Source: Citrus sinensis (lineage: Eukaryota; Streptophyta; Magnoliopsida; Sapindales; Rutaceae). From it: a stretch of DNA of 64,000 nucleotides. The position numbers and the translations under genes are program-made. The stretch covers positions 2,170,001 to 2,234,000 of the forward strand of contig NC_068564.1 of assembly GCF_022201045.2 (NCBI RefSeq), given 5' to 3'. Below the pieces are notes generated by a model. That model ran no database searches. It was given only the letters and a program-made list of their open reading frames with translations, and was not told where the DNA came from. Shown piece after piece: positions 26,093-37,885 of the stretch; the first letter of the stretch is position 1, and every line of letters starts with the position of its first letter.

Positions 26093-28461
26093 ATGGGAAC
26101 CACTTCTGAGAATCCATCACTGCCCGAAATCAACAGTACAGACTCCCCAACTGATCCCATCGACGGCTCGGATTCCCCGATCGACCCGGAAGCCTGCATC
26201 CGTGATCGTGATCATCTTCACGTCGAGCTCGACTCTCTCTGCCCGGCATACCCAAGCCTCCAATCAAAATCTGCCGCGTCGGAGGAGAATATACTTGTTC
26301 TCCAGCAAGGAAAAGACGAGACAACCAGTCGCAGCGGAAGCTTAATGGAAATGATGGACGAGATATCGCCAGAAAGAGACGCTCTGCGCGATAAAATGGC
26401 TCAAACAGAAGAGGCAAGCAGGCGTGAAGAAAGGATCAGAGCTCTCGAATTCGAGAAGGGAGAACAAAAGGAGTTCTTGTTAAAAGGATTGGAGTTTGTT
26501 AAATCAGCTAAGGAGAAGTTAGTGAACATAATCGAATGCTTAGATGATGAGAAAGTGATTGAGGGAGAAAGCAGCGGTGGCAATCGGAAGGTGGAAAGGA
26601 AATTGGACCGAGAATCAATGGCATTATGGGAAGAAGAAACAGCAGCTCTGGCAATACTAGCAAGCAAAGCAGAAGCAAGAGTGAGTGAGTTTAAAGAAGG
26701 CAAGAACATGGAAAAGAAGGAATTGGAGAAGAGTGTGGTGGGTTTGACGGTAGAGAATCGCGACATAAATACTCTGTTGAGGGTAGCATTGGTTGAGAAA
26801 GAGGCAGTGGAAAAGAGTTTGAATAAGTTGAAAGGTAATTGTGAGCAGAGGAGAGTGCCGTTGTTGCAATTTGCGGAGCGCGGGTTGCAGAGAGTAGGAT
26901 TTGGGTTCATGATGGGGAGTAGCGGAAGTAATGGGCAGTCACCACACAGTTCGGGGGCTGATGTTGCTTCAACCGCAAGTAATAAATCGGATAATAGCGA
27001 GTGTGAAGAGGAAGTTGTCAGTTTGGTATGTATGCTCAACTCTACACTTCCCATTAGGCTCAATATTTTTTTAGAGTGGAATTTAGTTTGCAAATACAAG
27101 ATGTGGCGTTTCAATTGTACTGACACATAGTCGCCAAAGAAAATTTTGACATAAGCTGAAGTTCTATGATTATGGGATAGGTAATTTATCTAGTAATGTC
27201 TCTAATAGCTTCAATTTGTCATGGAGGCGGCGAAGATGAGAATTGTTGCTGCAGAGAAGTTTTCGTGAAGAATGGATTATGTCTTGCATCATGTTAATTG
27301 TTAAATCATGTACTCTTCAAGGATAATGTGTTGGAGAAACATTTTTATTTGTAATCTCTGTGCTTACAGGCCTCAACTGTAGAGAGGATGATGAAGAATT
27401 TACGGCTGGAAATCTCACAGTTGAGGAGATCTCTGGAAGAATCTAGGTGTTTCTTCATTGGATTGCCGTTTTAGTGTATTCCATTTTGATTGTCAGATAG
27501 GAGGTAGAACAGAATTAATCAATTTCATCTGTAATTGTTGTGGTTGTTTGTAATCATTGTTCCTTTTTCAGGTCAGATACCGAGCGACTACAGAGTCTTA
27601 CAGAGAAACAAGCTAAAACAATTGAAGAAAACGTATTATACATCAAAGAGTTGGAAGACAGAGAGAGGGTGTTAGCTCAAAACGTAACTATCTCTTATTT
27701 ATAGCAACAATATTTTATGCATTTTCGAGCCTTGTTCATTCAATTTCTAATTGCGTTCTTCTGTTCTGTTTGATTTAAGGTTGAGGAACTCCTCTCCGAG
27801 ATAAAAGAAACTGAAGAAGATGTTGATAGGTGGAGGAAAGCTTGTGAGTTGGAAGTGGCAGCTGGGAAATTCGAGATTGAAGAACGTGACAAATTGGTAA
27901 ATATCCCTAATCAATATGCACATTTAATACTCATGGTTGCTTTTCTAATCAATCTGTATTATCTTGCTCTTACCATCAATGCTTATCGATTGGTTTCCTT
28001 CTCCTCTCTATTTTCAAAAAATTTTCTGTACAGTGACAAACTGGATGAACTTTCTTTCTATCGTACATGTATTGAAGTTAAAATGCCTAGCATTGATGTT
28101 TCACTAGGTTTTCATTTTGAAGCAAGAGTTGGAGAAAACAAAGGCTGCATTGGAGGTTTCAAATGGCAAGATAAAGCTGAAAGAAGAACTTGCAGCTGCT
28201 GCAATGGCTGCCCAGGCAGCAGCAGAGACCTCCCTGCAGCTGGCTGATGGCAGAGCAGCAGAACTTCGTGAGAGGATTGAGGAACTAACGAAACAACTAG
28301 AAGAAGCAGAAAGCAAAGAACAGAGTCGCCATAAGGTGAGATACATATGTTGGCCATGGCGACTCTTTAGATTGAATGCAGCCAATAACACAGATGGTAG
28401 GGTTCCGAATGTGAGACGAATGATCCCAGAAATGCAGGCCTTGATTCATTATTGTGTTTGA
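26093..28461 (+). CDS. Coiled-coil protein of the At3g49055 type
   Basis: Five exons: 26093-27025, 27370-27446, 27572-27683, 27780-27896, 28123-28461 (1578 nt, 525 aa). The N-terminal 90 residues are acidic and Ser/Pro-rich. From about residue 95 the protein is a long heptad-rich coiled coil with frequent E, K, L and R, interrupted by a Gly/Ser/Asn-rich insert (about 280-310). The coil continues through exons 2-5 (for example KLKEELAAAAMAAQAAAETS) and ends in a Trp/Arg segment RYICWPWRLFRL. It matches the plant family annotated in UniProt as uncharacterised At3g49055. A GT donor-like site follows HK near 28336, but reading on gives a plausible conserved tail and stop, so I did not splice it. 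Function unknown; cytoskeletal scaffolding is only a guess from the coil. Confidence 0.82.
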
Positions 28462-28874
28462 ATCATCACATGTCACAATCTTCTCATGATATATATGAGT
28501 GGTGATTTTGGAGTAATTTTACAAAGGAATCCCTTATTGTAAAATTACTCCATGTTTTTGCTTGTATAATCTATTCTTCTGTCTTCATTCACATCTATTG
28601 TGTTTGTTTGTTCATTCATTCTTTTGTATTTCCTTTTACCCCTCTTCCCCTTATGCATTTAATAGAAAGAAAATTAAAATGCCAATCCAAGGTAAAAACA
28701 TAAACTAGTAAATTTAGGAAACTTTGGTATTAGAATACAAGAACAAGCCAAAGTCACATTGCACAACAGGGAACAGTATAAGGACACCAAAAAAAAAAAA
28801 AAAAAGTAGCAACTCGTGTTGCCACTACTAAATGTTCTATCTTTACAGTCAAATCCACACGATTTTTTGAATAT
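28462..28874. other. Convergent 3' flanks
   Basis: 3' UTRs of the plus-strand coiled-coil gene and the minus-strand kinesin gene. An A-tract lies near 28790-28805. Nothing else is seen. Confidence 0.6.
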
Positions 28875-31800
28875 TCAGTTGAAAAGACATTCCATTTCCT
28901 TTTTCATCATCCCCTTTATCTGCATACACGAACAAAAATACATTTAGTTAAATGTAAGCTATTAAAATTCGTATTTTGTAATTTGAATAAACCATCTAGA
29001 ACACATGCTTTGCACCGGACAACATGATTCTAGCTGAATTACCAGTTGTGCTGAGTATGAGATAAAAATAGCTCCAGGTGCCATACATCTTCAAAGTGAA
29101 ATTTTAAGACCAAAAAAAAGAGGAAATATGAAAGACTAAACCGTCAATAACAAAAATTACCTGCTTGGCCGAAAGTCCAATGTCTTTCAAATCATCAAGC
29201 TGCAAAACAAATATTAAGTTGTTATGTAGATCATACTAAGTTTCAGATATGAATCATATGATATGTGAAAATCTGGTTTCATGCTCACATTCTTAAAAGG
29301 TTCTGGTGATTCTTCACGCAGTTCAAGTATGTAGCTGGCTCTCTTTTCTCCAATCCCCTGCATGATTTATCAATTTGATACATCAATCATGCATGTAGGT
29401 GAATAGTAAACAATCGTCTCAATTTTAAAAATTAAGATGTTCCTCACCTTTAGTCTTTTCAAGTCTTCCCTGTTGACCCAAAAAAAAAACTAAATAAATA
29501 AGTCAACTACGAGGAAAGTATATAACAAGAAGCATGGGTTTTGGAACTCATGCTTACATTTTGTAGTTAATGCGGTTTTAACACTTACATTTTGTTCAAT
29601 GGGTTTTGGAACTCACCTACATAAAGTTTCTCATGGTTTAAAAACAATATTTATGTCTTTTTTTTCCCCTTAATTGCTGGAGATGTGCAATGATAAAAAA
29701 AAAAAAATTCTTCAAAGAAATGTAGCTTTTGGGCAAATATAGTGGATTTCTGAATTAAGACGCAAAATCAATATTACTACAACAAAAGAAGAGGACAGTT
29801 TCAAGTAAAAATTTGTTTACCAGACATAAAAAGCATTTACTTACTTGCCACCAGTGTTTAAAAGCTTTAGATATTCCTGAACAAGGGAGTTCTGTAGCAA
29901 CACAAAATAGAAAGTGAAATTCGTAAATTGAATCCAAGTAATTAATTCAGAGGAATGCAAAAATAGAAAAGCAATTTTATAAAACCTTCATTCCAGAACT
30001 ACGCATGTTAAATGTTTCCCAAGGACTTTTCATGTTTGCGATCTCCCATTTTTCATACACTATCATACTCCCGTCAGGAGTTTTTGGTTCCACAATATCA
30101 GCACAAGCTTGAATATTTGAAGTATCATTCTTTGGCGGGATCTCTATGCACTGTGGAGTTGATGAAATTAGCTGCTTCAAGTTATTAGATATTTCTTGCA
30201 GTCGCTCACTAAGTGGTGGTGACATATCTTTGTTGATGAGGAAATGATTATTTTCCTTGTCTATAATTTGCCCTGTCACAAGAATACAAGCAAAAAGCAC
30301 ATAAAACAAAAATTATTCACATGCACATGTAGCTCACCGGCTTTTATGATTTGTATGTACATACTTTCTTCAACCAAGGACAAATCCTTCAAGCTCCTAT
30401 CGGCATTCGGAGTAATCTTCCCTTGATTTTCCTGTGTGTGCAGAAAAGAATCCTAGGAAAGACAAAAAGAGCACTTACACAAAGAGGCATCAGACAGCCA
30501 AGTATTTAAACCACAAAGAAGAGTTAACCACCTTATCCGATTCAGTTGTTTCTTGCTGATAAACAATTGCTAACGGAGAATCATCCTGAAAATGATGTAA
30601 GCAAAATGTTAATTCAAAAACTTCTTGCAAAACTCATATGAGATCATGAAATTATTAGTGAATAAATTATTGCCTTTTCCTCTATAGAAGTTAAACCTTT
30701 ATCCACCATAGCATTGGGTGCAGAGCTTTCCTACATAAAATATCAGTTAACATCAGTCAAACAACTATTATAAATTCATATGAGATTTTAATTATTAGCA
30801 AATAGATTATTGCCTTTTCCACTTCAGAAGATGAATCTTTATCCACTATAGCTACAGTTACAGAGCTTCCCTACAGAAGATATCAATTAAAATCAGTCAG
30901 ATAACTGAAATTCAAGGAAGAATGTTGTTACTTAAATCTTTACGTATTATCTAGGATCACATATTTAAGCAAGTAAACTGTTGTAATTTATTTTCTCCTG
31001 ATTTACCCAATCAAAATGACTATTAGGTTGAACACCTTAAGAACAAGAATCCATTAAAGTGGCAGTTAGTAAATAAAATTAAGCAACATGTACCAAAAGA
31101 TCAGCATATACAACCTTTTCTACCTCCAAAGCATGAAATAATAAGTTTTGGAGAAAAACTTACTTGTTCCTCTACCAAAGATTGGATAGTTGAAGCCATA
31201 TCTGATGAAGAACTCTCCTGCATTAAAGTGTTAGAGGGTATTATGATAGGTTATAGAAACATAATATGTTCCGCACGTCAATACAAAATTTTCCTAACAA
31301 TAATATGTTCCCTTCATTGTAAGTAATAAAGAAGTCAAATGAAACGCAGTGGTAGTTTTAGCTGAAGGATGTTTTAATATTTCTACTTAGCTTAGCATCT
31401 TTGCTAGTACCTGGATTTTACTTTTGAGCCTATCTGATTTGCCCAAAAGATTAACATAACTATGATTGCCTGATACCCATTGCAAAAGTAAGAAAGTGAA
31501 TACCTTTTGAGACATCTTCTCGGATTTAGTTGACTGAATTGCTTCATCAAACAGTTTCCTTCAGGTAACGAGAAAAATATAATATATCAATGGAATTGAT
31601 TATAAATACAATAAGAGGGAGAGGTGTACCTAACTTGAACAGAAAACTTCAGTGAATACCTTCCTTTCACCACAGAAGCCACACCAGTGGCTTTCTTTGT
31701 AGAAGAATGCATTTGGCTCCCAGTTTGTGTTTTAGTGGTAGAAACACTTCTGGGTAACTGATTTTTATGAGAAGAAAGCAACATTGAGCTTACTAAACTT

Positions 31801-33938
31801 TTGGTTTTCTTTGTGGAGTCTGAGACAGTGGGATTAATGCCTTGGCAACACCGAGATGCTAAACTCACTATATATATGGAATCTTGGCAGAAAGATGGAC
31901 TCTACAATCAGAAAAGACAAGAAGAAACTAAGTTGACCAAATTTAATACCCAAAAATTTCATTTTAAATAAATTAAAAAAAAAAAGACCAGAGGCCCGTA
32001 GCATACCAAGCAAGTGAGCATCAGAATTTTGCTTTTGCATCCTAGAGATTCTTGCAACATTCGTGTAAGTTTGCTCTCCCGATATGGCACATGACTTTCA
32101 TTGGCATTCAAAGCATAAACAACATTAAATAATGTATATATGGACTTATTAACTTTTGTATTCTCCACAAATATGGAGCCTTCAGTGCTCTTTCTTCGAA
32201 TATCTTGGTAACCTGATAAAGGAAACATCAAACAAAGGGACAAAAAAAAATAAACATATACCAGTTCTACAAGGAATGTTGAACAATATTTATATTTACG
32301 GAGTGAATAAATCAGAACCTGCCAAGTCAACAAAATTCATCTTGCCCGTGGGAAGAAAATTAGACACAGGTGATACATTTACTATCAAGCCTTTGTGGCT
32401 CCGGCGGGGAAGATCCATCGTTATCTTTTGCACTAGTTTTCGTGAGTTATGCATGCTAATGTATAATTTTTGAAATTCAGAAATGGATTTCACAGGAACC
32501 TAAAAAATCAGAAGAAAATGGAAGGTCACAAGACATGAAACACCGAGGCCAACCCTTTCAACTCCCTAGAGTCCAATAAACAGAAGACAAAATATATCTT
32601 ACCTGAGAAAGTCCTTTGAGTTGAATTTTGCCTTGACCGTTTTCCAGTATTTGGACTTCTTGTTGTTTAGGATCTAGGAGATCATACACATGGTCTTGAA
32701 AAATCTCATAAAATGATATTGTAATTGATTTTCCCATCTTCTCAGAAATAGAAAGAATTTCATCCACAGCTAGTGCTGCCAAACCTGGTTCCTCATAAGA
32801 ACCCTTCATAGTAAATTTATTCCATAAGTAAGCATCATCCATACACAAACCACAAGTAAAATAAAGAAAAACAAAACCAGAGATGATTTAATTTCCACCT
32901 GAATCACACGAGTTTTTCCACTCCCTTTTGCTCCACAAGCAACAATAGTTGCATTAATACCATTAAAAACTTCAGATATTAGGGGCTTTACTTCTCTTGC
33001 AAAAATTATGCCATTGCCTTCATTTTGCTCATAACAATAATCCAATTTGTAACACTCTTTACGACTGCAAGAGAAAGAAGTACCTAATCCATTATAATAC
33101 CACACTAAAAAATGTAAAAAGAAACCATTCTTTATTTTCCGTAACCCATTATAGTACACACTAAAAAAAAAAGGTAAAAGGAAACAATTGCTAATTGTTT
33201 TATAGTTCATTGCAAAGTTCAATTCTTGTTCGAAAGTCTCTATTAATCCAATTAAACATGTTTTCTAAGAGAAAAGATTGACATCCATTTGATGTTGAAA
33301 CATTCATATCCATCTGAACTCCAACATTAAATTTTTAATAATAAAACTCTATGAAGCAAGTGACATGATCATCAAAAAGAGGACCGAAATTTTACAAATA
33401 AATCCGAAGTTCAACATTTGAACTTTGAAGTCCATTACACTTCTGCACTTTACTTTCTCACAGAACGATTAGTTCTTAAGACCAAAAACTAAAAAACACA
33501 TAAACAATCAACCTCGTAATTCAAAGAATTGACAGCAAGCAAATAGAACATATATTTCCATTTCTTTAATTTTCATTAACAATATCCATCAAACTCATAA
33601 CTTAATGATTCATTTCAACCAAAAAGAAATGACATCCAGTTGATAAATTCCCAATTCAGAGACAAACACCATCGAATTTCCTCAAAAATTATCACTAATT
33701 ACATAACTCAAGAAATCAAACAGTGATTTTTTTTTCACCTGCTTGGTTGTTCTCCAAAAGAAACGGTAACAGAATCAGAATCCTCTCCATTAGGCTTTTG
33801 AATGCAAACCCAATTCGCAGATTCAGCCTCCAGATCTGCAAATCCTCTTATCTTTGCAATCACTCTGGCTTTTTTACTTATGTTCAACCCCGTGTCGGCT
33901 TTGGTCCGGTCGAGCTTGTCCGGTTTGAGTGTTTCCAT
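28875..33938 (-). CDS. KIN-10-type kinesin with C-terminal helix-hairpin-helix (KIF22/Kid-like)
   Basis: Eighteen exons: 33938-33739, 33064-32899, 32803-32603, 32499-32319, 32212-32007, 31901-31660, 31558-31504, 31217-31164, 30870-30814, 30730-30674, 30585-30532, 30431-30365, 30272-29986, 29891-29845, 29469-29448, 29357-29289, 29199-29161, 28919-28875 (2049 nt, 682 aa). N-terminal motor domain: P-loop GAKGSGKT at 111-118, switch II VDLAG, and the α4-α5 region SIYTLFNVVYALN...HVPYRESKLTRMLQ. The C-terminus has a helix-hairpin-helix (LKRLKGIGEKRASYILELR), as in chromosome-associated kinesins of the Kid group; plant relatives are called KIN-10. Switch I is unusual, with NSRK and RRSH in place of the usual SSRSH. 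One exon is only 22 nt, and four exons of 54-57 nt form a repeated set, two of them apparently with GC donors. An upstream in-frame ATG at 34091 exists, but METLKPDKLD matches the family start better. Confidence 0.87.
30532..31217 (-). repeat. Tandemly duplicated mini-exons in the kinesin gene
   Basis: Exons 8-11 are all phase 0 and 54-57 nt. Exons 9 and 10 encode GSSVTVAIVDKDSSSEVEK and ESSAPNAMVDKGLTSIEEK, clearly related. The flanking introns match too: both are followed by GGCAATAAT and a TATTAGT-like stretch. Exons 8 (ESSSDMASTIQSLVEEQ) and 11 are more distant relatives. The unit is about 140 bp for the closest pair (about 30640-30785 and 30785-30900). Confidence 0.75.
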
Positions 33939-34164
33939 GATTCGTAGCAAAGCAAAACCGAAAGAATGAGATGTTACTTTGGGAATTGTGGAAAAATGAT
34001 GATTGAAGATTGCAGAGAAAGTTTTCTTGAGTTGGTGAAATGAGCCTTCTTTGGATTTCAAATTTTGTTTGTTCTGGCGCTCCTCTCGCACTCACGCCGC
34101 TTTTGAGGTTAGTGTTATAAATGAGGGGTATTACTGTAAACTCATCTGCTTCTACAGCCAGAAT

Positions 34165-34211
34165 GGGTCGTTGTAACCGTCTTTGCGCTTGGGGCAATGA
34201 CGCGGCTAGTC
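34165..34211 (+). pseudogene. Truncated U4 snRNA 5' fragment
   Basis: The segment containing TCTTTGCGCTTGGGGCAATG followed by ACGCGGCTAGT matches the first ~35 nt of plant U4. It also shares the flank TCGTTG.AACC with the U4 copy at 37.9 kb. No upstream sequence element is seen nearby and the rest of U4 is missing. The shared flank suggests DNA-level duplication, not reverse transcription of the RNA. Confidence 0.7.
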
Positions 34212-34224
34212 ATCTTATGCAATG

Positions 34225-34529
34225 ACTCGGACCTCATCACCTTCATATGCATGCTGAATTCCAAATCCAAATATTGATGTTCGCATAAGATGAGGTGGTT
34301 GTTTTTAATTTACATAACAAAAATTCTCTCTCACTAGTGTATACAGGATACTTGAACATTATCTCGCGTGTGTGTGAAAAGTGGTTTACTGTGATACATA
34401 TTTCAAGATTTCATTTTATTGGATAAACATTGAGGACACGGTATGCTCTCTTCTCACTAGAGACTTCCTCATTCTGTTCATACATCAACAGCAAATTTGA
34501 GGGCAAAAGGTGGCCGTTAATGTCATATT
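34225..34529. repeat. Dispersed ~300-bp repeat, copy A
   Basis: Starts ACTCGGACCTCATCACC and ends GTTAATGTCATATT. It is highly similar to 40976-41429. It lies about 290 bp upstream of the kinesin start codon. Confidence 0.88.
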
Positions 34530-35805
34530 CAATATTCATCAACAATCTCATCATCAATATTCCCATAATGATCACGAAGAACAAGATCTCTTAGCTACTG
34601 TGACTTCCTCATTAGATTTGATGATGTAGCATCATCAATATTCATTATCATCATCCATATTCATCAATATTCATCACTACCATCAATCTATTTTTTTAAT
34701 ATTTTAATGAAAGATAAAATTGAAATTAGATAATTTCGATAGGGTTAAAATAGTCAGTCCGATGAAAAGGAATTTGATTTGCAAGCCCCCTTAGGAATCA
34801 CACTTCCATTTCCTACTTTTAGATTGGCGTGGGGCTTACCGTATCCATTCTCGTTTCCACCTTTATTTTATCAAGTATTATTACTTGATGATTACAATTC
34901 TCTAATTTGAAAAGTAAACACCCCATAAATGTCTTATTATCAAAAGATATGAAAAGAATTGGGATATCATCAAATTTATCTCTATATTTTACACAATTAG
35001 CAAATTAGTCCACTGACTTAGCATTCTTCACAAGGAGAGATTTAAAAAACTTTTACTAATCAATAGAAGCATTTTAAAAAATTTGAGACTACAATAGTTT
35101 TATGATATTATATATTAAAAAAAAAAATTAAGAGTCTAGACTCTTGTAATGGTATCCACCCCATCTATTAATTTGTAAATCTATTAGTAGTTATTAGTTA
35201 TATTTACATCCATTATTTAGTTTGATGGTTGGTGGTTCATGTTTCTAATTCAGTGAGAGGAGACTAAATGTGGAGAATGCATATTGGAAGTGTAATTAAG
35301 TAATGGATGCCAAGGTGAAATTAGAAATTGAGGATACCGTCACTTGAATGAGAGAGGTGCTTTTTTATATATGAGAAGATAATGTTTGCTTTGTGAAGTG
35401 TAGTAAAACAAAGAGGTGATGGAAAAGTTGAATATAATAAAGATAATAATTAATAAAAGAGATACAGCGGGTTAATATAAAATTTGGCAAACATTTGGTT
35501 TTAAAATATTTTCTTCTTCTTTTTCTTATATTAGAGAAAACTGCTGTTTGAAGAAATAGAGAAGGCATATTTGTGATCAAATTTTATTCTTCAAAATTTC
35601 AGGCTATTGTTAGAAAATATGGGTTTGGTAAGGGATAATTAATTTTAAACAAGTGTTAAATCTGTGGACTAACATGTTACTTTCTTAAAAAAGAGGGAGG
35701 AATAAGATAATAACCAAAAAGTATTTTAAGTCGCTGAACCTGGGCTTTCTCTTCGGATTTATCAGGAATCAAACAAGGTGGTTTTGACTTTTGGTATTGG
35801 AATCG

Positions 35806-36006
35806 ATGGAGGAGACGGCAGAGAGTAACGGTGCGAAGAAGATTATGTCACCGTGCGATGTCGAGGCTCTGAAGAAATGCTTGGAAGAAAACAAAGGAGA
35901 CTACGTGAAATGCCAATCACAGATTGAGGCTTTCAAGTCTTCTTGTTCTTTGAAAAAACCTAGCTCTTCTTTGGAATCTAAACAGCAGTTCAATTCTGGT
36001 GTGTGA
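35806..36006 (+). CDS. Small cysteine-rich protein, CHCH-like
   Basis: A single exon encodes 66 aa starting MEETAESNGAKKIMSPCDVE. Four cysteines are arranged as CDVEALKKC, then KC and SSC after helical stretches (QSQIEAFKSSC). This resembles a coiled-coil-helix-coiled-coil-helix protein of the kind oxidised in the mitochondrial intermembrane space. The Cys spacing is close to, but not exactly, twin CX9C, so the assignment is tentative. A possible splice donor near the stop was not needed. No partner can be read from the context. Confidence 0.65.
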   Translation: MEETAESNGAKKIMSPCDVEALKKCLEENKGDYVKCQSQIEAFKSSCSLKKPSSSLESKQQFNSGV

Positions 36007-37218
36007 ATCTGATCTATGGGAAATTTTTTTTCCTTCTTTAAGTAAATTCTGGATGATACCTATTTGCACACTTGCTTTATATCCCACATATACGTGAGAA
36101 GTTTTTTACTTTGTGTTACATGAATTTTGTACCGGCATTTGATTGATAAGGGTTTAATTTTGGTTACTAATTTTTTGTTTATTTACTGAGTGAAATAAAA
36201 GTGGTAGAAACTTTATGTAAATTTGATTATGTTTCTCGTTTTGTTACCAGTTTGGATGTGAATGTTCCTTTTGTTGATTTATCAGCTTTTAGAATTTATT
36301 GGGAAATTTATGTATTGGTATATAAACTATGTTAGATCATAGAATGAAACTAGAAAGAAAAAATGAACAGCAAATAAAAGTCCGGGAAGATTTACACCAA
36401 TAAGAATGTCTCCATCTTTTCCAGATCAGTTCCTTCCCCATAAAGTGTGAGTTGAAACTAGAATTCAGAGTTTTGAAGGAATTTAAAGTCTTATGAGGAT
36501 GTTAGATCGTGTAAACATTGATGAGACGAGGGCAGAGTTTTGGCTGAAAAGAGTTCTCGGGATGAATTCAAAGAGTTTAAAGTGATATGGAAAGCCGAAG
36601 TCTTTCCCTGGGCTTTGGTTCTTGGCAAGGTTAATACGGCAGATGTTGTTCAAAGAAAGCAACCAGAGCAACCAGGATTTTGTGGGTTGCTTCACTGCTT
36701 AAGGAGAATATTTTGGCTCCTGTGAGGCAAAGATGCCAGAACTCTTTTGGTAACTGTGCGGTTTTAGCTACTTGTGTGTAATTTGGGAAGAAAGAAATAA
36801 AAGAAAGCAAACTGATCGACATGAATGTGTCAAAGGAGTTGCCAAAGCTGTGTAGATTGAGAAAGCAGTTGTATGTAGCAAACTGAAAAAGATTCCACCG
36901 ATGTAGCTGGAGGTGATCCCAGCATCGTCGGCAAATATTGCTGGTGGAATAAAAAATGGTGAGACCCTTGTTCAGAGTTAAAATGTTTCATTCAGGATAG
37001 AATTGGATATATATGGAAAATTGGAAATAGTTCTGCAGTTATGTTCTTAGCCAAAACTGAAGCGGAAGCCAAATAATACTGATACAAACAATTTGGCGTA
37101 GACCCGTGATGTCAAATTTGAATACAACACCATCTTCATTGGGTTGGAAAACTTATCTCAATTAGATGGTTATTGTTGCGTGAACCCTAAATCCATTAGC
37201 TCATTTTTAGTTGCCTGA
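36007..37218. other. Intergenic region with LINE remnant
   Basis: 3' flank of the CHCH-like gene, then a LINE-like relic at about 36510-36860, then about 350 bp of unassigned sequence leading to the snRNA promoter. Confidence 0.45.
36510..36860 (+). mobile_element. Decayed LINE 3' end (zf-RVT-like region)
   Basis: Broken frames give peptides typical of the C-terminal end of plant LINE reverse transcriptases: VIWKAEVFPWALVLGKVNTA, then AVLATC followed in another frame by IWEERNKRKQ. Frameshifts and stops separate them. No poly(A) tail or target duplication was identified. The family is uncertain. Confidence 0.42.
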
Positions 37219-37271
37219 GTCCCACATCGAGTGATCAAAAGAAATAAAATATGCCTGGCACGGGTTTAAAA
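37219..37271 (+). promoter_or_regulatory. U2 snRNA promoter: USE and TATA-like element
   Basis: The upstream sequence element GTCCCACATCG is at 37219-37229 and TTTAAAA at 37265-37271. The ~35-bp gap between them is the spacing known for RNA polymerase II-type plant snRNA genes (polymerase III types are about one helical turn shorter). The RNA starts about 26 bp after the TATA-like element. Confidence 0.88.
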
Positions 37272-37296
37272 GCAGAGCTATAACACGACCAAAAGC

Positions 37297-37490
37297 ATAC
37301 CTTTCTCGGCCTTTTGGCTAAGATCAAGTGTAGTATCTGTTCTTATCAGTTTAATATCTGATATGTGGATCATCGATCCACACGATATTAAATTAATTTT
37401 TTGAGGGGGGAGTTCGATACAGTAGCTTGCTACTGTGAACCCTAAGCGTCGCCCATGTGTTGCACTACTGCGCGGGCCTGGCGCACCCCA
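37297..37490 (+). ncRNA. U2: U2 spliceosomal snRNA
   Basis: Begins ATACCTTTCTCGGCCTTTTG and ends CCTGGCGCACCCCA, 194 nt against about 196 for plant U2. The branch-point recognition GTAGTA is at 37330-37335. A Sm-like site ATTTTTTGA is near 37396-37404, and stem-loops III (ACAGTAGC/GCTACTGT) and IV (GCCC...GGGC around TTGCACTACTG) are present. U2 pairs with the intron branch site in the spliceosome. Stem IIa carries paired substitutions, GTGGATCATCGATCCAC instead of the usual GTGGGT...ACCCAC, so pairing is kept. Stem IV has one A-C mismatch. It has its own promoter and looks functional. Confidence 0.93.
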
Positions 37491-37809
37491 CCAAGTCTTT
37501 ATATAAAAGTTCTATTCTCCAATTGGGTTGGCAAAATGCCCAGTTGCTCAGTTATTAGGAGGATTATCTTTGCATGCTTACAAAACAATTTGATTCGAAT
37601 GCGCTTGGAATTTTGCTGAAAGACCCGATTTGGTCATCTCTTCTTCACCCAGTTTAAAACCAACAGTCTTACTGGCTTTATTAATGAACATCGAATTGGA
37701 TTAGATTTTGATAAGTTGATTGGTTCAGAGTTCAGACTCAACAAGTGCACTTAAATTACTGGTCAGATACTAGTTATGTTCAATGAGGCACCGTATGCGA
37801 GGCCCAGAA

Positions 37810-37860
37810 ATCCCACATCGAGTACGGATATTTGTTGAATCTTAGTGGCATTTTATAAAA
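37810..37860 (+). promoter_or_regulatory. U4 snRNA promoter: USE and TATA box
   Basis: USE ATCCCACATCG is at 37810-37820 and TATAAAA at 37854-37860, spaced as in polymerase II-type plant snRNA genes. The U4 sequence starts about 26 bp downstream. Confidence 0.85.
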
Positions 37861-37885
37861 GGGAGCCAACCGAGTCGTTGCAACC

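Larger units (their letters stand above)
33939..35805. other. Intergenic region upstream of the kinesin and CHCH-like genes
   Basis: Contains the kinesin leader/promoter, a truncated U4 snRNA-like fragment, one copy of a dispersed 300-bp repeat, simple (CATCAT)-type sequence around 34530-34690, and about 1 kb of AT-rich DNA leading to the plus-strand CHCH-like gene. No other gene is supported. Confidence 0.5.

Noticed and set aside
26401-27126. Long open frame of 241 codons on the minus strand
   Set aside because: It is antisense to exon 1 of the coiled-coil gene, whose Glu/Lys-rich codons leave the opposite strand open (Ser/Leu/Phe-rich translation).
28336-28461. Splice donor after HK in the last exon of the coiled-coil gene
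   Set aside because: Reading through gives a Trp/Arg tail and stop that look like part of the family; no good downstream exon was found.
33939-34091. Upstream in-frame ATG extending the kinesin N-terminus by about 51 residues
   Set aside because: METLKPDKLD at 33938 fits the KIN-10 start; the extension is not kinesin-like and probably lies in the leader.
35365-35580. Minus-strand open frame of 71 codons
   Set aside because: AT-rich intergenic sequence, no start context, domain or exon partners.
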